Source: CAZGSN01 sp964371655
GTDB lineage: Bacteria > Desulfobacterota > Binatia > HRBIN30
NCBI GenBank assembly: GCA_964371655.1
Contig: CAYJOD010000025.1
Span: 1 to 64,000, forward strand
Direction: 5' to 3'
Length of the DNA: 64,000 nucleotides
Part shown: positions 37,776-46,493 of the stretch, one piece after another
Position numbering within the stretch: position 1 is the first letter of the stretch
Layout: the number at the start of each line of letters is the position of its first letter
Translations under genes and position numbers: made by a program
The notes under the pieces: generated by a model
The model's input: the letters and a program-made list of their open reading frames with translations, nothing else
The model's database searches: none
What the model was told of the DNA's origin: nothing

Positions 37776-37946
37776 GGCTTTGCACATAAATTCGGCCGTG
37801 GTCCGATCTGTGGACACGATACGTTGTGGAGTGCGGTGGCTTGCCACCGCTTTGTCCGATTCGGCGCCGTGAGCCGTGGGGTGACAGAAAAGCGGGAGCA
37901 AGCTCCCGCACTCCAAAGCGCCCACGACGAATGTATGTGCAAAGCC
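37776..37946. mobile_element. 171-bp MITE-like element, copy 2
   Basis: Inverted relative to copy 1 at 22128-22298 and exactly the same length, with identical GGCTTTGCAC terminal repeats and the same two internal hairpins. Flanking 9-mers GTGCCAGGG and GTGCCGGGG differ at one position, supporting a target duplication. It fills most of the gap 37561-38030, where no other feature was seen. Confidence 0.87.
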
Positions 37947-38030
37947 GTGCCGGGGCATCAAACCGTCCTACAGGCACTCGCGCAAACTGTATTGACGCGT
38001 TAGCGGTCGCAACGCAAAATCGGGCGCTCG

Positions 38031-38447
38031 ATGGACGACGATTCAAAGCGCAAGCCACTCCCAGAGACCCTACCGAACACCACGACACAAGCGCGCTCGC
38101 GCCCGTTTGCCGAGCCCAAGCCGATCGAGGTTGTCGTCCTTCCCGACACCGAGACGGTCGACGACGTCGTCGTCGAGACCGAGGTCAAGCAACGCACAAA
38201 GGTGCGCCGGTGGACCACTTTCCCGTTCCCCGCACGCCCCGAGGTGCCGCAGAACTTCTGGCTCCTACTGATCGTTGCGGCCCTTGCTCTGGTGTTCTCT
38301 TGGCATTGGGTATTGTCGCCCCTGGTGGCGCACGCCGAGCACACGGTCCAGCGTCGGATCTACGGTGAGCGAACCTACGAAGCACCGACGAGCAATCCGC
38401 ACGTGCACAGACAGAAGAAACCCATCCTGGGTTTCCGAGTTTGGTGA
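38031..38447 (+). CDS. Single-pass membrane protein, hypothetical
   Basis: A 138-residue protein. A hydrophilic N-terminal half (acidic stretch around ETVDDVVVETEV) is followed by one transmembrane segment, NFWLLLIVAALALVFSWHWV (~75-94), and a short basic tail. It looks cytoplasmic-N, single-anchor. No recognisable domain and no clear operon partner. Confidence 0.6.
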   Translation: MDDDSKRKPLPETLPNTTTQARSRPFAEPKPIEVVVLPDTETVDDVVVETEVKQRTKVRRWTTFPFPARPEVPQNFWLLLIVAALALVFSWHWVLSPLVAHAEHTVQRRIYGERTYEAPTSNPHVHRQKKPILGFRVW

Positions 38448-38642
38448 GCACTCTCCGCAACGCTGCGGCGGCTTGCGACTAAACTGCAGGCTTCGGTAGC
38501 CCCCTTCCGGTGTTCTTCACCCTGCCGGCGGGAGATATCAGCCGAGTGATTGGAAGGTCGCCGCCTTGAGAGAGGTGTCGGATGAGCCACTGAACGCAGC
38601 CGGGTCTACGCTTCAAAACATCTTCGGTGTATACGCAGCAGT

Positions 38643-38912
38643 ATGGAGCAAGCAACCCAGATCTCAGCGCAGGTATCGCGGGCCACAAGAGAGCTACTTG
38701 AGCGTCACATCCGAGCAACTGGCGTCAAGAAGGGCCACCTCGTCGAGCAGGCATTGCGCCACCACTTGCGGGCACTACAAGAACTGCCGGTGGATATGAT
38801 CGTCCATCCGAAGCTCGTGGTATCAAGGAAATCGGGCGACGCGATTCTTCGGCAAGTCGACAAAGGGAGACCCACCAAGGCGCTCCGCCAACTGATGCGC
38901 GATGGAGATTAG
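38643..38912 (+). CDS. RHH-type antitoxin of a GNAT toxin module
   Basis: An 89-residue protein: N-terminal QISAQVSRATRELLERHI and KKGHLVEQALRHHLRAL form a ribbon-helix-helix pattern, with a basic C-terminal extension. Its end overlaps the start of a GNAT acetyltransferase gene by 11 bases, the normal order for RHH/GNAT (tacAT/ataRT-like) modules. The antitoxin is intact although the toxin frame is broken. Confidence 0.72.
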   Translation: MEQATQISAQVSRATRELLERHIRATGVKKGHLVEQALRHHLRALQELPVDMIVHPKLVVSRKSGDAILRQVDKGRPTKALRQLMRDGD

Positions 38913-39427
38913 AGCTCTCCACGAAGATGACGATCGCTCCGACTTCCGCGCGGGTAATGCCGACCTAGACCGATTCTTTCACCTCTTCGCGGGCCAGAAC
39001 CAGTTTCGTCATCATATCGGGGGTCACCTACGTGGCGATCGAGGACAGACGCGTTCTGGGTTACGCAACCGTGACGCCCGGGCATGTCGAGATCGACGCC
39101 CTACCGGTGCGGTTTCGCCGAAAGCTTCCACGCTATCCATTACCCGTCCTCCGTCTCGCGCGGCTGGCGGTGGACCAGTCCGTCCACGGACAAGGGATCG
39201 GCGCGCAACTCCTCCGTTTCGTCCTCGATCTAGCCGTGCGGATGGGCGGCGACTATGGATGCCTTGGCGTCGTTGCGGACGTCAAGACCGACGCAAGCGA
39301 GTTCTACAAACAGTATGGATTCATCCCGCTGGAGACCCTTGAAGGTCGGGCGGATGTACGGCCGCAACCGGTGCCGATGTTCCTCTCCACGCACAACATC
39401 GCCAAGGCGCGCAAGGTTCAGCCCTAG
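38902..39427 (+). pseudogene. GNAT acetyltransferase toxin, frameshifted
   Basis: The first frame gives MEIRALHEDDDRSDF...AGQNQFRHHIG and then leaves the family pattern. The next frame continues it with VTYVAIEDRRVLGYATV, LPRYPLPVLRLARLAVD and the acetyl-CoA loop QSVHGQGIGAQLL. The break is at a run of five G (39019-39023); four G would restore a 174-residue TacT-type toxin. It could be a real inactivating mutation, slippage-based phase variation or a sequencing error. Confidence 0.75.
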
Positions 39428-39497
39428 CTCGGCGCGTAGACCGGGCAGGCGTACTTACACACGGGACGCAAGTCTAAGAGTCGGTTCTTCAGTATAG

Positions 39498-40631
39498 CTA
39501 CGTCTGCTCCGCTAGCGCCTCCGTCTTCCGCTTCGCTTGTATCGCATTACGACACCACAGACAGTCGATCAGACAAAGGACACATCCACCACATAGCTCT
39601 AGGATCTCCAGAAGGTCGAGATCGCTAGCGCGTGCCGCCATCCAAAAACTCGCGACGATCGCGCCAACCCAACCCGCAGCGACATTGACTGCAAGTACGC
39701 GAGGGCTGAGGCGTCGAGCAGCCCAGGCTGTGCCTGGCCAATCAAAGGGTGTAGCCGGCACTTTCTCAAGACCTCGCGTCACAACGCCGCTTCGTTGGAA
39801 GGATCGCCTTACCGTTACGAAGCAGGCGGCAACGGGCACCGCGAACAGAGGCACGAACGCCAGGTAGACGGCATGCATACTCCATCCGCAGAGCGCGGCG
39901 CTTGAAGTCGTCAAATGCGCAACCCCACTGCAAGCTGCCAAGATTGCAAGTAGCCAAACGAGGCCACGTATCTCATCTCGCCCTGCCTCACGAAGCGCTT
40001 CCTCATCCGGCCGGGTCGAAACCACATACACGGTTCCCCAGAGTCCTCCTGAGTGAAATCGTAGCGTCCCGTCCACTGCCAGGGAAAATGCGCGGCCGAC
40101 CCACCACTCGACTAGCCGCGCTAGTTCGCTACCGCGCTGCCTGTCGAGAGGACTGAATCGTCCAACCGTGATGCTGATGACGAGTGCAGCAGCGCATATC
40201 AGCACGAAGGCGAAGTTCTGCTGCTTCACCGCCTCGATGCCGAGCACGTTCTTGCGCGTCGTGAGGTCGTCAGCCTGCGGCTCGAATCGCGCCAGACGGC
40301 CATCTTCCGTATGGATTTCGATTCTCTCTCCGGAGAGGAGGAATTCGCTGCTGGCAAGAACGTGTTCCCTGCGAGTGCGCAACTGCGGAGACAGATCTGG
40401 GCGCTCAAGTTGACGTCGAACGTTACGGATACTGCTCCTGAGTGAATCCGCTAACGGGTCGGCTAGTGAGTCGACGAAACGCTGGTGGATCACAAGCGCT
40501 CCAGCATGCAGAAGGACGGACGCAACCGCCGCAAGTACGAGGACCCAACCGGTCGGAGCCCACGACCCACCGGCGCGAACGGCCCGTATCCCAAGAATCA
40601 CACTGAACGGCGCAATCACCAATGACGACAC
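39498..40631 (-). CDS. Multi-pass membrane protein, hypothetical
   Basis: A 377-residue protein with about six to seven hydrophobic segments, such as WVLVLAAVASVLLHAGALVI, FVLICAAALVISITVG and LVWLLAILAACSGVAHL. A soluble loop of roughly 90 residues follows the first helix (RRQLERPDLSPQLRTRREH). The C-terminus contains several Cys (LCGGCVLCLIDCLWC). No family recognised. The start is GTG 40631; nearby GTG codons are alternatives. Confidence 0.6.
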   Translation of the reverse strand: MSSLVIAPFSVILGIRAVRAGGSWAPTGWVLVLAAVASVLLHAGALVIHQRFVDSLADPLADSLRSSIRNVRRQLERPDLSPQLRTRREHVLASSEFLLSGERIEIHTEDGRLARFEPQADDLTTRKNVLGIEAVKQQNFAFVLICAAALVISITVGRFSPLDRQRGSELARLVEWWVGRAFSLAVDGTLRFHSGGLWGTVYVVSTRPDEEALREAGRDEIRGLVWLLAILAACSGVAHLTTSSAALCGWSMHAVYLAFVPLFAVPVAACFVTVRRSFQRSGVVTRGLEKVPATPFDWPGTAWAARRLSPRVLAVNVAAGWVGAIVASFWMAARASDLDLLEILELCGGCVLCLIDCLWCRNAIQAKRKTEALAEQT

Positions 40632-40796
40632 GTCGCGACCCTACCGCAGCGTGTAGCGAAGACCAAACCGAGAGGTGGAGGGACGATGCTGCCCTGGCCT
40701 GCCTCGGGCGGCAAGGTTCCTCTACACCTCAACAATGTCCCCCCACGACCGCAGCTTGAGAACCGCAGAGCTCCGGGATAGGAGCGGCACGCATTT

Positions 40797-43385
40797 ATGG
40801 ATGACGCCGCGCCAGCGCCAGGCCAGGTGTATCTTTCGGGGTGGCCGAAGCGGCTCGTCACTTCGGGTTGGCTGCCGCGCCCGCTGCTGCTCGCCATTGC
40901 CAGGAGCATCGTCGACGTCAGGCGCCGGCACATTCGCCGACGCGATCAACTCGATGCGGCGACGGTTCCGCTGCCCGCGGCGGACGACCCGCCTGTTCTT
41001 TATTTCGCCGATATCTATCACGGCGGTGTCACCTTCTGGGATTGGGTGGTCCTGCGCGGCGGCGGTTTGTGGTGGGCCGTGATCTGGCCGCTGGTGATCA
41101 AGACTTCGATCGAGCGCTTAGCGACACACGCGGAGCTGCGCACGGTGCTGGAGCTCGATGCGCACACGTACGAGGAGCTGGCGCGGCACAAGAGCTCCGA
41201 CATCGATGCGCTCCGCAACGTCATCGCGCTCGGGCGCATGGAGATTGTCAACGGTACCTATGCGCAACCGTTGGCGCTGACGATTGGCGGCGAGGCCAAC
41301 GTCCGTCACTTCTTCTACGGCCTGGAGACGATCGCGCGCGTTCTGCGTGCGCCGGTGCGGTCGTTCGTCGCGGGCGAGCCGCAGTTCTTCCCGCAGCTGC
41401 CGCAAGTGCTCGCCGGCTTCGGCATCGAGAACGTGGTGCCGCGAACACATTGGGCTCCGTTCGGTACGGACCCGGCCGCGGACGCCGAAGTCGTCCGCTG
41501 GCAGGGGCCCGATGGCTCGGTGGTCCGTGCCGTGCCGCGCTACGGATGCATGGACTATCGCCTCGCCTTGGAGGGTCACCCCGGGGTGCAGAACGCCGGG
41601 CTCAGCGGCGACGACTTCGAGCAGTGGTCCGGAGAGCGCATCGATGCGTTTGTCGCCGAAGCCGCGCGCCGCGGCATTCAACGTCCGTTCCTCACGCGTC
41701 TGGCTGACCCCAAGCCGCCCGAGTCGCCGTTCCCGCAGATCTTCGCGGCCGCGCGCCGCCCCGGCTCGCGGCTGACGACCGTCGCTGAGTATTGCGCCCT
41801 GCCCCGGGCCGATGAGCCGCCCGCCGCTTACGGCATCGACGACATCCCCAGCACCATCCCGTGGGGTTTGGCGGGTGAGCAACTGCACCGCGAACAAGCG
41901 CGCGCCGAGAGTGCGGTGCTGATTGCCGAACGTCTCGACGCGATCGCCCTGGCGTTGGGTGCACCGGGACATCAGGAGAGGCTCGACACCGCGTGGAAAC
42001 TGCTGTTGCGCTCGCAGCATCATGATCTCCATCTCTGCAGCCCGTGGCATTCGACGGCGCACGGGAAATCAATGGGTCAGGTCGGCTGCGACTTCGCCCA
42101 ACAGGGCGGCGCGCAGGCGCAGGCGGTAACCGCCGTCGCAATGGAGGCACTGGCCGAACGATTCAGCCCGGCGACAATTACAGGGAGCGCGTTCCTGCTC
42201 TTCAACCCAGCACCGTGGCCGCGGCGGGAGCTGGTGCAGTTGCCAGCGGGCGCGGGTAGCGCGGAGGTGTGGCAGCGCGGCGTGCGCCTGGCCGCGCAAG
42301 CCGTCACCGACGACGCGGCGGTGGCATTCGTCGTCGATCTCCCTCCGCTGGGAGTCGATGTCGTCGAGGTGCGCCCCGGCGTCGACGCGCCCGCCGCACG
42401 AACCGAACCAGTCGAGTTGGCGCCAAGCGAGGATGTCGTCGCCGGCGCGCTTGCACCGATCGATTTGAAGGGCGGCTTTCTCACCGTCTGGAAGGACGGC
42501 CGCTTCCAGCGCTCCGCCGTGGAGCGGATCTCGATCGAGGACGGTGGTGCTGTGTACCGGCGCTACCGGATCGAGGGCCGCGTCGCGGACCTTCCCTTCA
42601 CCCAGTGGATCACGGCGATCCCGGCGCTGCGCCGCGTCCAGCTGACAACCGAGATCGATTTTGGAAGCGGCTGCCACCTGGGACCGCAACTGACGGATCA
42701 CCGTGCGGATCTCGCCTACTACATTCAGGACGACAAGAAGCTGTGCCTGAACTTCGAGTCGCGGCTGCCGAAGCTCTTCTGTGATTCGCCGTTCTTGCTG
42801 GTCGAGCCGAGCGCCGAGCGGCTAACCAGCTTGAGCTTCGTCGGCCTCGAAGGGCCGGCTCCGGCGGGCGTCGCAATTCTGCACAAAGGCACACCCGGTT
42901 GGCAGATCGACCGCGACGCCGGTGTGTTGCGTAACGTGCTGGCGTGGGGACCGCAGCGCTGGCTGTATGCCAGCGACGACTCGATTACGCCGGGACAATC
43001 GCGCTACACCGCCGTGCACGGCCGGCAGCGCTACGAGCACGCCATCGTTCCAACCGCGACGCGGTTGGATGCAATTCGCGCCGCGGTCAACTTTCGCCTA
43101 CCCGTCGTGGCTGTCGATCTCCCGAGCGCAAACGGCAGTGCCAGCGTGCCGTGGAGCTTTCTCGACGTGGCACCTGAGCAGGCCATCGTCACCGCGCTGT
43201 TCGCACGCGACGCGAAGACGTATTGCCGCCTGTGGAACGCCGCCGGCGAGCCGACCAAGACGACGCTGAGCGGTTCGTTCAACCGCGCCGTCGGCGTTTC
43301 CTTGCGATTGGAAGAGGAGAGCGCCCCCACCTCGCCGCAACTTCGGCCGTGGGGGATCCACACGGTTCGTCTGTCGCAGTCATAG
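40797..43385 (+). CDS. Glycoside hydrolase family 38-like (alpha-mannosidase-type) protein
   Basis: An 862-residue protein resembling GH38 enzymes. The N-terminal catalytic-barrel region contains ELDAHTYEELARH, a GRMEIVNGTYAQPLALTIGGE stretch, and GEPQFFPQLPQVLAGFGIE. The usual HxHxDxxW start is not clearly conserved (YFADIYHGGVTFWDW instead), so activity is uncertain. The three-helix bundle region (LLRSQHHDLHLC) and a long C-terminal beta-sandwich follow. There is no signal peptide. Substrate unknown. Confidence 0.7.
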   Translation: MDDAAPAPGQVYLSGWPKRLVTSGWLPRPLLLAIARSIVDVRRRHIRRRDQLDAATVPLPAADDPPVLYFADIYHGGVTFWDWVVLRGGGLWWAVIWPLVIKTSIERLATHAELRTVLELDAHTYEELARHKSSDIDALRNVIALGRMEIVNGTYAQPLALTIGGEANVRHFFYGLETIARVLRAPVRSFVAGEPQFFPQLPQVLAGFGIENVVPRTHWAPFGTDPAADAEVVRWQGPDGSVVRAVPRYGCMDYRLALEGHPGVQNAGLSGDDFEQWSGERIDAFVAEAARRGIQRPFLTRLADPKPPESPFPQIFAAARRPGSRLTTVAEYCALPRADEPPAAYGIDDIPSTIPWGLAGEQLHREQARAESAVLIAERLDAIALALGAPGHQERLDTAWKLLLRSQHHDLHLCSPWHSTAHGKSMGQVGCDFAQQGGAQAQAVTAVAMEALAERFSPATITGSAFLLFNPAPWPRRELVQLPAGAGSAEVWQRGVRLAAQAVTDDAAVAFVVDLPPLGVDVVEVRPGVDAPAARTEPVELAPSEDVVAGALAPIDLKGGFLTVWKDGRFQRSAVERISIEDGGAVYRRYRIEGRVADLPFTQWITAIPALRRVQLTTEIDFGSGCHLGPQLTDHRADLAYYIQDDKKLCLNFESRLPKLFCDSPFLLVEPSAERLTSLSFVGLEGPAPAGVAILHKGTPGWQIDRDAGVLRNVLAWGPQRWLYASDDSITPGQSRYTAVHGRQRYEHAIVPTATRLDAIRAAVNFRLPVVAVDLPSANGSASVPWSFLDVAPEQAIVTALFARDAKTYCRLWNAAGEPTKTTLSGSFNRAVGVSLRLEEESAPTSPQLRPWGIHTVRLSQS

Positions 43386-43419
43386 GGCCGCGGTGGGTTT
43401 TTGGGCTGGGCTAGGATCT

Positions 43420-44265
43420 TCAATTGGGTCGGCGATGGCGCCATGCCGTCACGGCCCCTTCGGCATCCGCGACCTGGCCGAGGAACTCCGCCACGCCGAC
43501 GCGCTGCAGCTGCGTCGGTTGCGCACTGCGTTGGGTCAGGCGCAGCACCCGCTCCTGGAATCGGAACGCCGTCCGCGGCCAATGCATCAGGAAGTACGCG
43601 CCAAGCCGGGTGAGCAAGGCATTGTGCGGCCGCATGCCGAAAGGCGCAAAGCTCTCGAGCGTGAACCCGCAGCCGGAGAGCAGATCCACCAGCGCCTGCG
43701 GCTCGTAGCGGCGCGCATGGCCGACAACGCGGTCGTACTCCTGCCACCGACGCACATGCAGAGGCGTGCTCAGAATGAGCCATCCGTCCGCCGCACTCAC
43801 GCGCGCCAGCTCGCGCCCGACGCTAACGTCATCACCGACGTGTTCGAGGATATCGAACAGGTACAGCTGCGACACGGTGCCCGACGCGAAAGGCAACGCC
43901 TCGATGCTCGCACGGATCACGCGCGCGCCGGCTTGCTGTAGCTTCGTGCAGGCGGTCGGACTGACATCGACGAACACTCCCTCGGCAAGCGGCAAGCGCG
44001 GCCGCAGGCCACAGCCAATTTCAACCTGCAACCCTTCAGGCCGGGCCGGAGCGCGGACGCCGGGCATCGCCAGGAGCGATGCGGCTCGCCAGCAGCGTTC
44101 GTAGAATCGACGATTGTAACGATCGACGTCGCTGAGCGGCGCAGCGGCGCTGATGCCGTGGTCTACGACCGCCCCGTGCCCGCTCGCTGCTCCCGGCCGA
44201 TTCCACTTTGGAGGCGTAGTGCCGGGGCTCGGCTCTGCGACGCGGCGTCCGTTTCCGATGTCCAT
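43420..44265 (-). CDS. Class I SAM-dependent methyltransferase
   Basis: A 281-residue methyltransferase of the type 11 group. Motif I is VEIGCGLRPRLPL, followed by VFVDVSP, IEALPFASGTVSQLYLFDILEH (motifs II-III) and DGWLILSTP (post-motif III), with RRYEPQALVDLLSGCGF towards the C-terminus. A 45-residue N-terminal extension precedes the domain. Substrate unknown; it is convergent with the GH38-like gene, with 34 bases between stops. Confidence 0.82.
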   Translation of the reverse strand: MDIGNGRRVAEPSPGTTPPKWNRPGAASGHGAVVDHGISAAAPLSDVDRYNRRFYERCWRAASLLAMPGVRAPARPEGLQVEIGCGLRPRLPLAEGVFVDVSPTACTKLQQAGARVIRASIEALPFASGTVSQLYLFDILEHVGDDVSVGRELARVSAADGWLILSTPLHVRRWQEYDRVVGHARRYEPQALVDLLSGCGFTLESFAPFGMRPHNALLTRLGAYFLMHWPRTAFRFQERVLRLTQRSAQPTQLQRVGVAEFLGQVADAEGAVTAWRHRRPN

Positions 44266-44503
44266 GGACTATCTCTTCATCGTGATCGACGCGTTTGGCA
44301 AGACACCGCGCTCATCGTGGGCGCCGGCAGCTCCGAGGATGTCCGCGCGACTTGAGCGGCTGCATGAGTCACCCTCTCAAGAATCGCGCTGTGGTGGGGC
44401 AGGCCTCCGTGCCTGCCCGGCTGCGCAGGCAGGGACGCCGGCGCCACCAGGTTAGCGGTAGGCTGCGCCGATTGATTCTTCCACAGCCTCTCAGTCGTGG
44501 TTC

Positions 44504-44959
44504 TCAATCGTGCTGATGATGTTTACCTCGATGCCTGCTGTCGTTGTGCTGCTCCCGATATTCGCGGTGTCCACCGGGGCGACCAACAGGGCCGCGCCGC
44601 AGCGGGCGAATAGGGTGCCGCCGGAACTCCCCGGGGACGACAACGATCTGGCGTGGTACGCGGTTGTACGGCACTGGCCGGAACTCTCCACGGTACCCTC
44701 GAGCCCGATACCAATAGCCGTCACGGTTGATGTACCAGAATGGCCCGACTCGGTAGGTGTCGTAGTCGTTAATTCGCGGCGCGTAGTACACGTCGGTATT
44801 CGGAATCACGACGACTTCCGGTTCGGTCTCAAACACGACGCGGGGCAAGGGCGGCAACGGGATACCTATATGAATATCAACCTGAGCCCGCGCCGGCTGC
44901 ACCAAAGGCACCGCGGCCAGAAAGGCTGCCATCGTGAAGACCTTGAGTTTGCGATTCAT
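44504..44959 (-). CDS. Small secreted Tyr/Pro-rich protein
   Basis: A 151-residue exported protein. Signal peptide KVFTMAAFLAAVPLVQPARA is followed by an acidic-aromatic body (HIGIPLPPLPRVVFETEPEV, YYAPRINDYD, FWYINRDGYWYRARGYRG) and a basic His/Arg tail. Similar YxxxGxWY-rich proteins are common periplasmic hypotheticals. GGAGA lies 6 bases before ATG 44959. The gap 44960-45230 shows no further gene, and 44266-44503 only a GGGGCAGGC-type palindrome near 44395-44455. Confidence 0.7.
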   Translation of the reverse strand: MNRKLKVFTMAAFLAAVPLVQPARAQVDIHIGIPLPPLPRVVFETEPEVVVIPNTDVYYAPRINDYDTYRVGPFWYINRDGYWYRARGYRGEFRPVPYNRVPRQIVVVPGEFRRHPIRPLRRGPVGRPGGHREYREQHNDSRHRGKHHQHD

Positions 44960-45230
44960 AGAATGTCTCCTTGCATGAAGGCCGGCGAGGAGTCGCCGCT
45001 GACAACGGTCGCCTCGATCAGGCACTCCCGGGTTCCATCGATAGTCTCTATTTACAGGCGGTCGGGAAGTTCTGCTAGTCGCTTTCGTCGCAGCGGAAGG
45101 TGATCCCGCATCTGCAAATCGTCGACACGGTCGCGACCACGATCCTGACGGCTGACTTGATCGGGGGCTGCACTTGGTGCTCATTGGGACTCAGAGGCTG
45201 TGAAGGAATCGCCGTGGCCAAGATCATTCC

Positions 45231-45356
45231 CCGTTCGCCCCGAGTAGCGACCCCTCTTCTGGGTCGCGTATCGAGGGGCCATCAAGCAGAAAGCTCGCAG
45301 GCTTACTGTCCCTCGATACGCGCCCTGAAAAGACGGGCGCTACTCGGGACGAACGG
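45231..45356. repeat. Palindromic repeat (CCGTTCG ends)
   Basis: Ends CCGTTCGCCCCGAGTAG and CTACTCGGGACGAACGG are inverted with one mismatch. Internal CTCGATACG/CGTATCGAG segments pair as well. Relatives are at 58698-58853 and, more distantly, 56050-56160. Confidence 0.78.
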
Positions 45357-45401
45357 CTTTGGGTCTTCCCGCCACGATTTCTTCCCAGGTTCTCAAGCCT
45401 G

Positions 45402-46298
45402 GTGAAGGATGGCAAAGACGTGACCATTGACGAGATCATCGCGAGCGGCCCGATTCTCACCGACGGTGCTTGGGGCACCGAGTTGCAGGCGCGCGGCCTG
45501 GCACCCGCGGACCTCCCGGATCTTTGGAATCTGGCGCGTCCGGACCGTGTCGAAGCCGTGGCCCGCGCCTATGTCGATGCGGGAAGTCGCATCGTCCTCA
45601 CCAACACCTTCCGCGCCAACCGTATTGCCCTCGCCGCGCACGCTGCCGCCGACGACGTCGAGGCGATCAACCGTGCTGGCGTCGCCATTTCGCGACGCGC
45701 CGCCGGCACCCGCGCGCGCGTCTTCGCGTCCATCGGACCCAGTGGGCGCTTGCTTTTCGCCGGCGACATCGACGCGGCCGAGCTGAGCGTGGCGTTTACG
45801 GAACAGGCCCGGGCGCTGGCTGCGGCGGGGGCCGATGCTCTGGTCGTCGAGACGATGACCGACCTCGACGAGGCGCGTATTGCGGTGACGGCGGCAGTGA
45901 GCACGGGGTTACCCGTGGTCGCCTGCATGGTGTTCGATTCGGGCCGCAACCGCGATCGGACGATGACCGGCGTGACCCCAAGCACCGCGGCCGTCGAGCT
46001 CGTGCGCGCCGGAGCCGCGGTGATTGGCGCCAACTGTGGCGTCGGTATCGACGCGTACCTGCCGGTTTGCGCCGCGCTTGCGGCGGCCACGGATCGTCCC
46101 ATCTGGATCAAGCCGAACGCCGGGCTCCCGAGCATCGTCGACGGTCGCGCCGTGTATGCGGTGACGCCGGAGCAGTTCGCGAGCCACGTTCCGGCCCTGA
46201 TCGCGGCCGGCGCCCGCTTCATCGGTGGCTGCTGCGGTACCACCCCGGCATTCGTTGCCGCACTCCATCATCAGCTCACCATCCAACCGCGGGCGTAG
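45402..46298 (+). CDS. Homocysteine S-methyltransferase family protein
   Basis: A 298-residue TIM-barrel methyltransferase resembling the N-terminal module of cobalamin-dependent methionine synthase. Zn-binding cysteines are Cys212 (GANCG) and Cys277/Cys278 (GGCCGTTP). LTDGAWGTELQARG and TNTFRANR match the family. Together with the corrinoid protein at 48045 it could move a methyl group between cobalamin and a thiol. The acceptor is not known, and no MetH activation domain is present. GTG 45402 is used; GTG 45420 is possible. Confidence 0.85.
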   Translation: MKDGKDVTIDEIIASGPILTDGAWGTELQARGLAPADLPDLWNLARPDRVEAVARAYVDAGSRIVLTNTFRANRIALAAHAAADDVEAINRAGVAISRRAAGTRARVFASIGPSGRLLFAGDIDAAELSVAFTEQARALAAAGADALVVETMTDLDEARIAVTAAVSTGLPVVACMVFDSGRNRDRTMTGVTPSTAAVELVRAGAAVIGANCGVGIDAYLPVCAALAAATDRPIWIKPNAGLPSIVDGRAVYAVTPEQFASHVPALIAAGARFIGGCCGTTPAFVAALHHQLTIQPRA

Positions 46299-46338
46299 AG
46301 TTCGTGAATAGATCCAACAACCCCGTCCGCCCGACTTT

Positions 46339-46406
46339 GGTGCGCGCGGCGCACCCTACGGAGATCCTGAAAAGACAAGGGATTTGTAGGGTGCGCCGTG
46401 CGCACC
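46339..46406. repeat. Palindromic repeat (GTAGGGTGCGCC type)
   Basis: Two 21-base arms at 46339-46359 and 46386-46406 are inverted with two mismatches. It lies between the homocysteine methyltransferase-like and UroD-family genes; the hairpin might act on the polycistronic transcript, but no T-run follows. Confidence 0.75.
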
Positions 46407-46493
46407 GAGGTTCGGGGTACGTGCTGAATCGATTTATGCACAAGCTCGTCGTGCCCTTGAGCCAACTGTCCCATCATCTCTAGGGAGGCCGCG

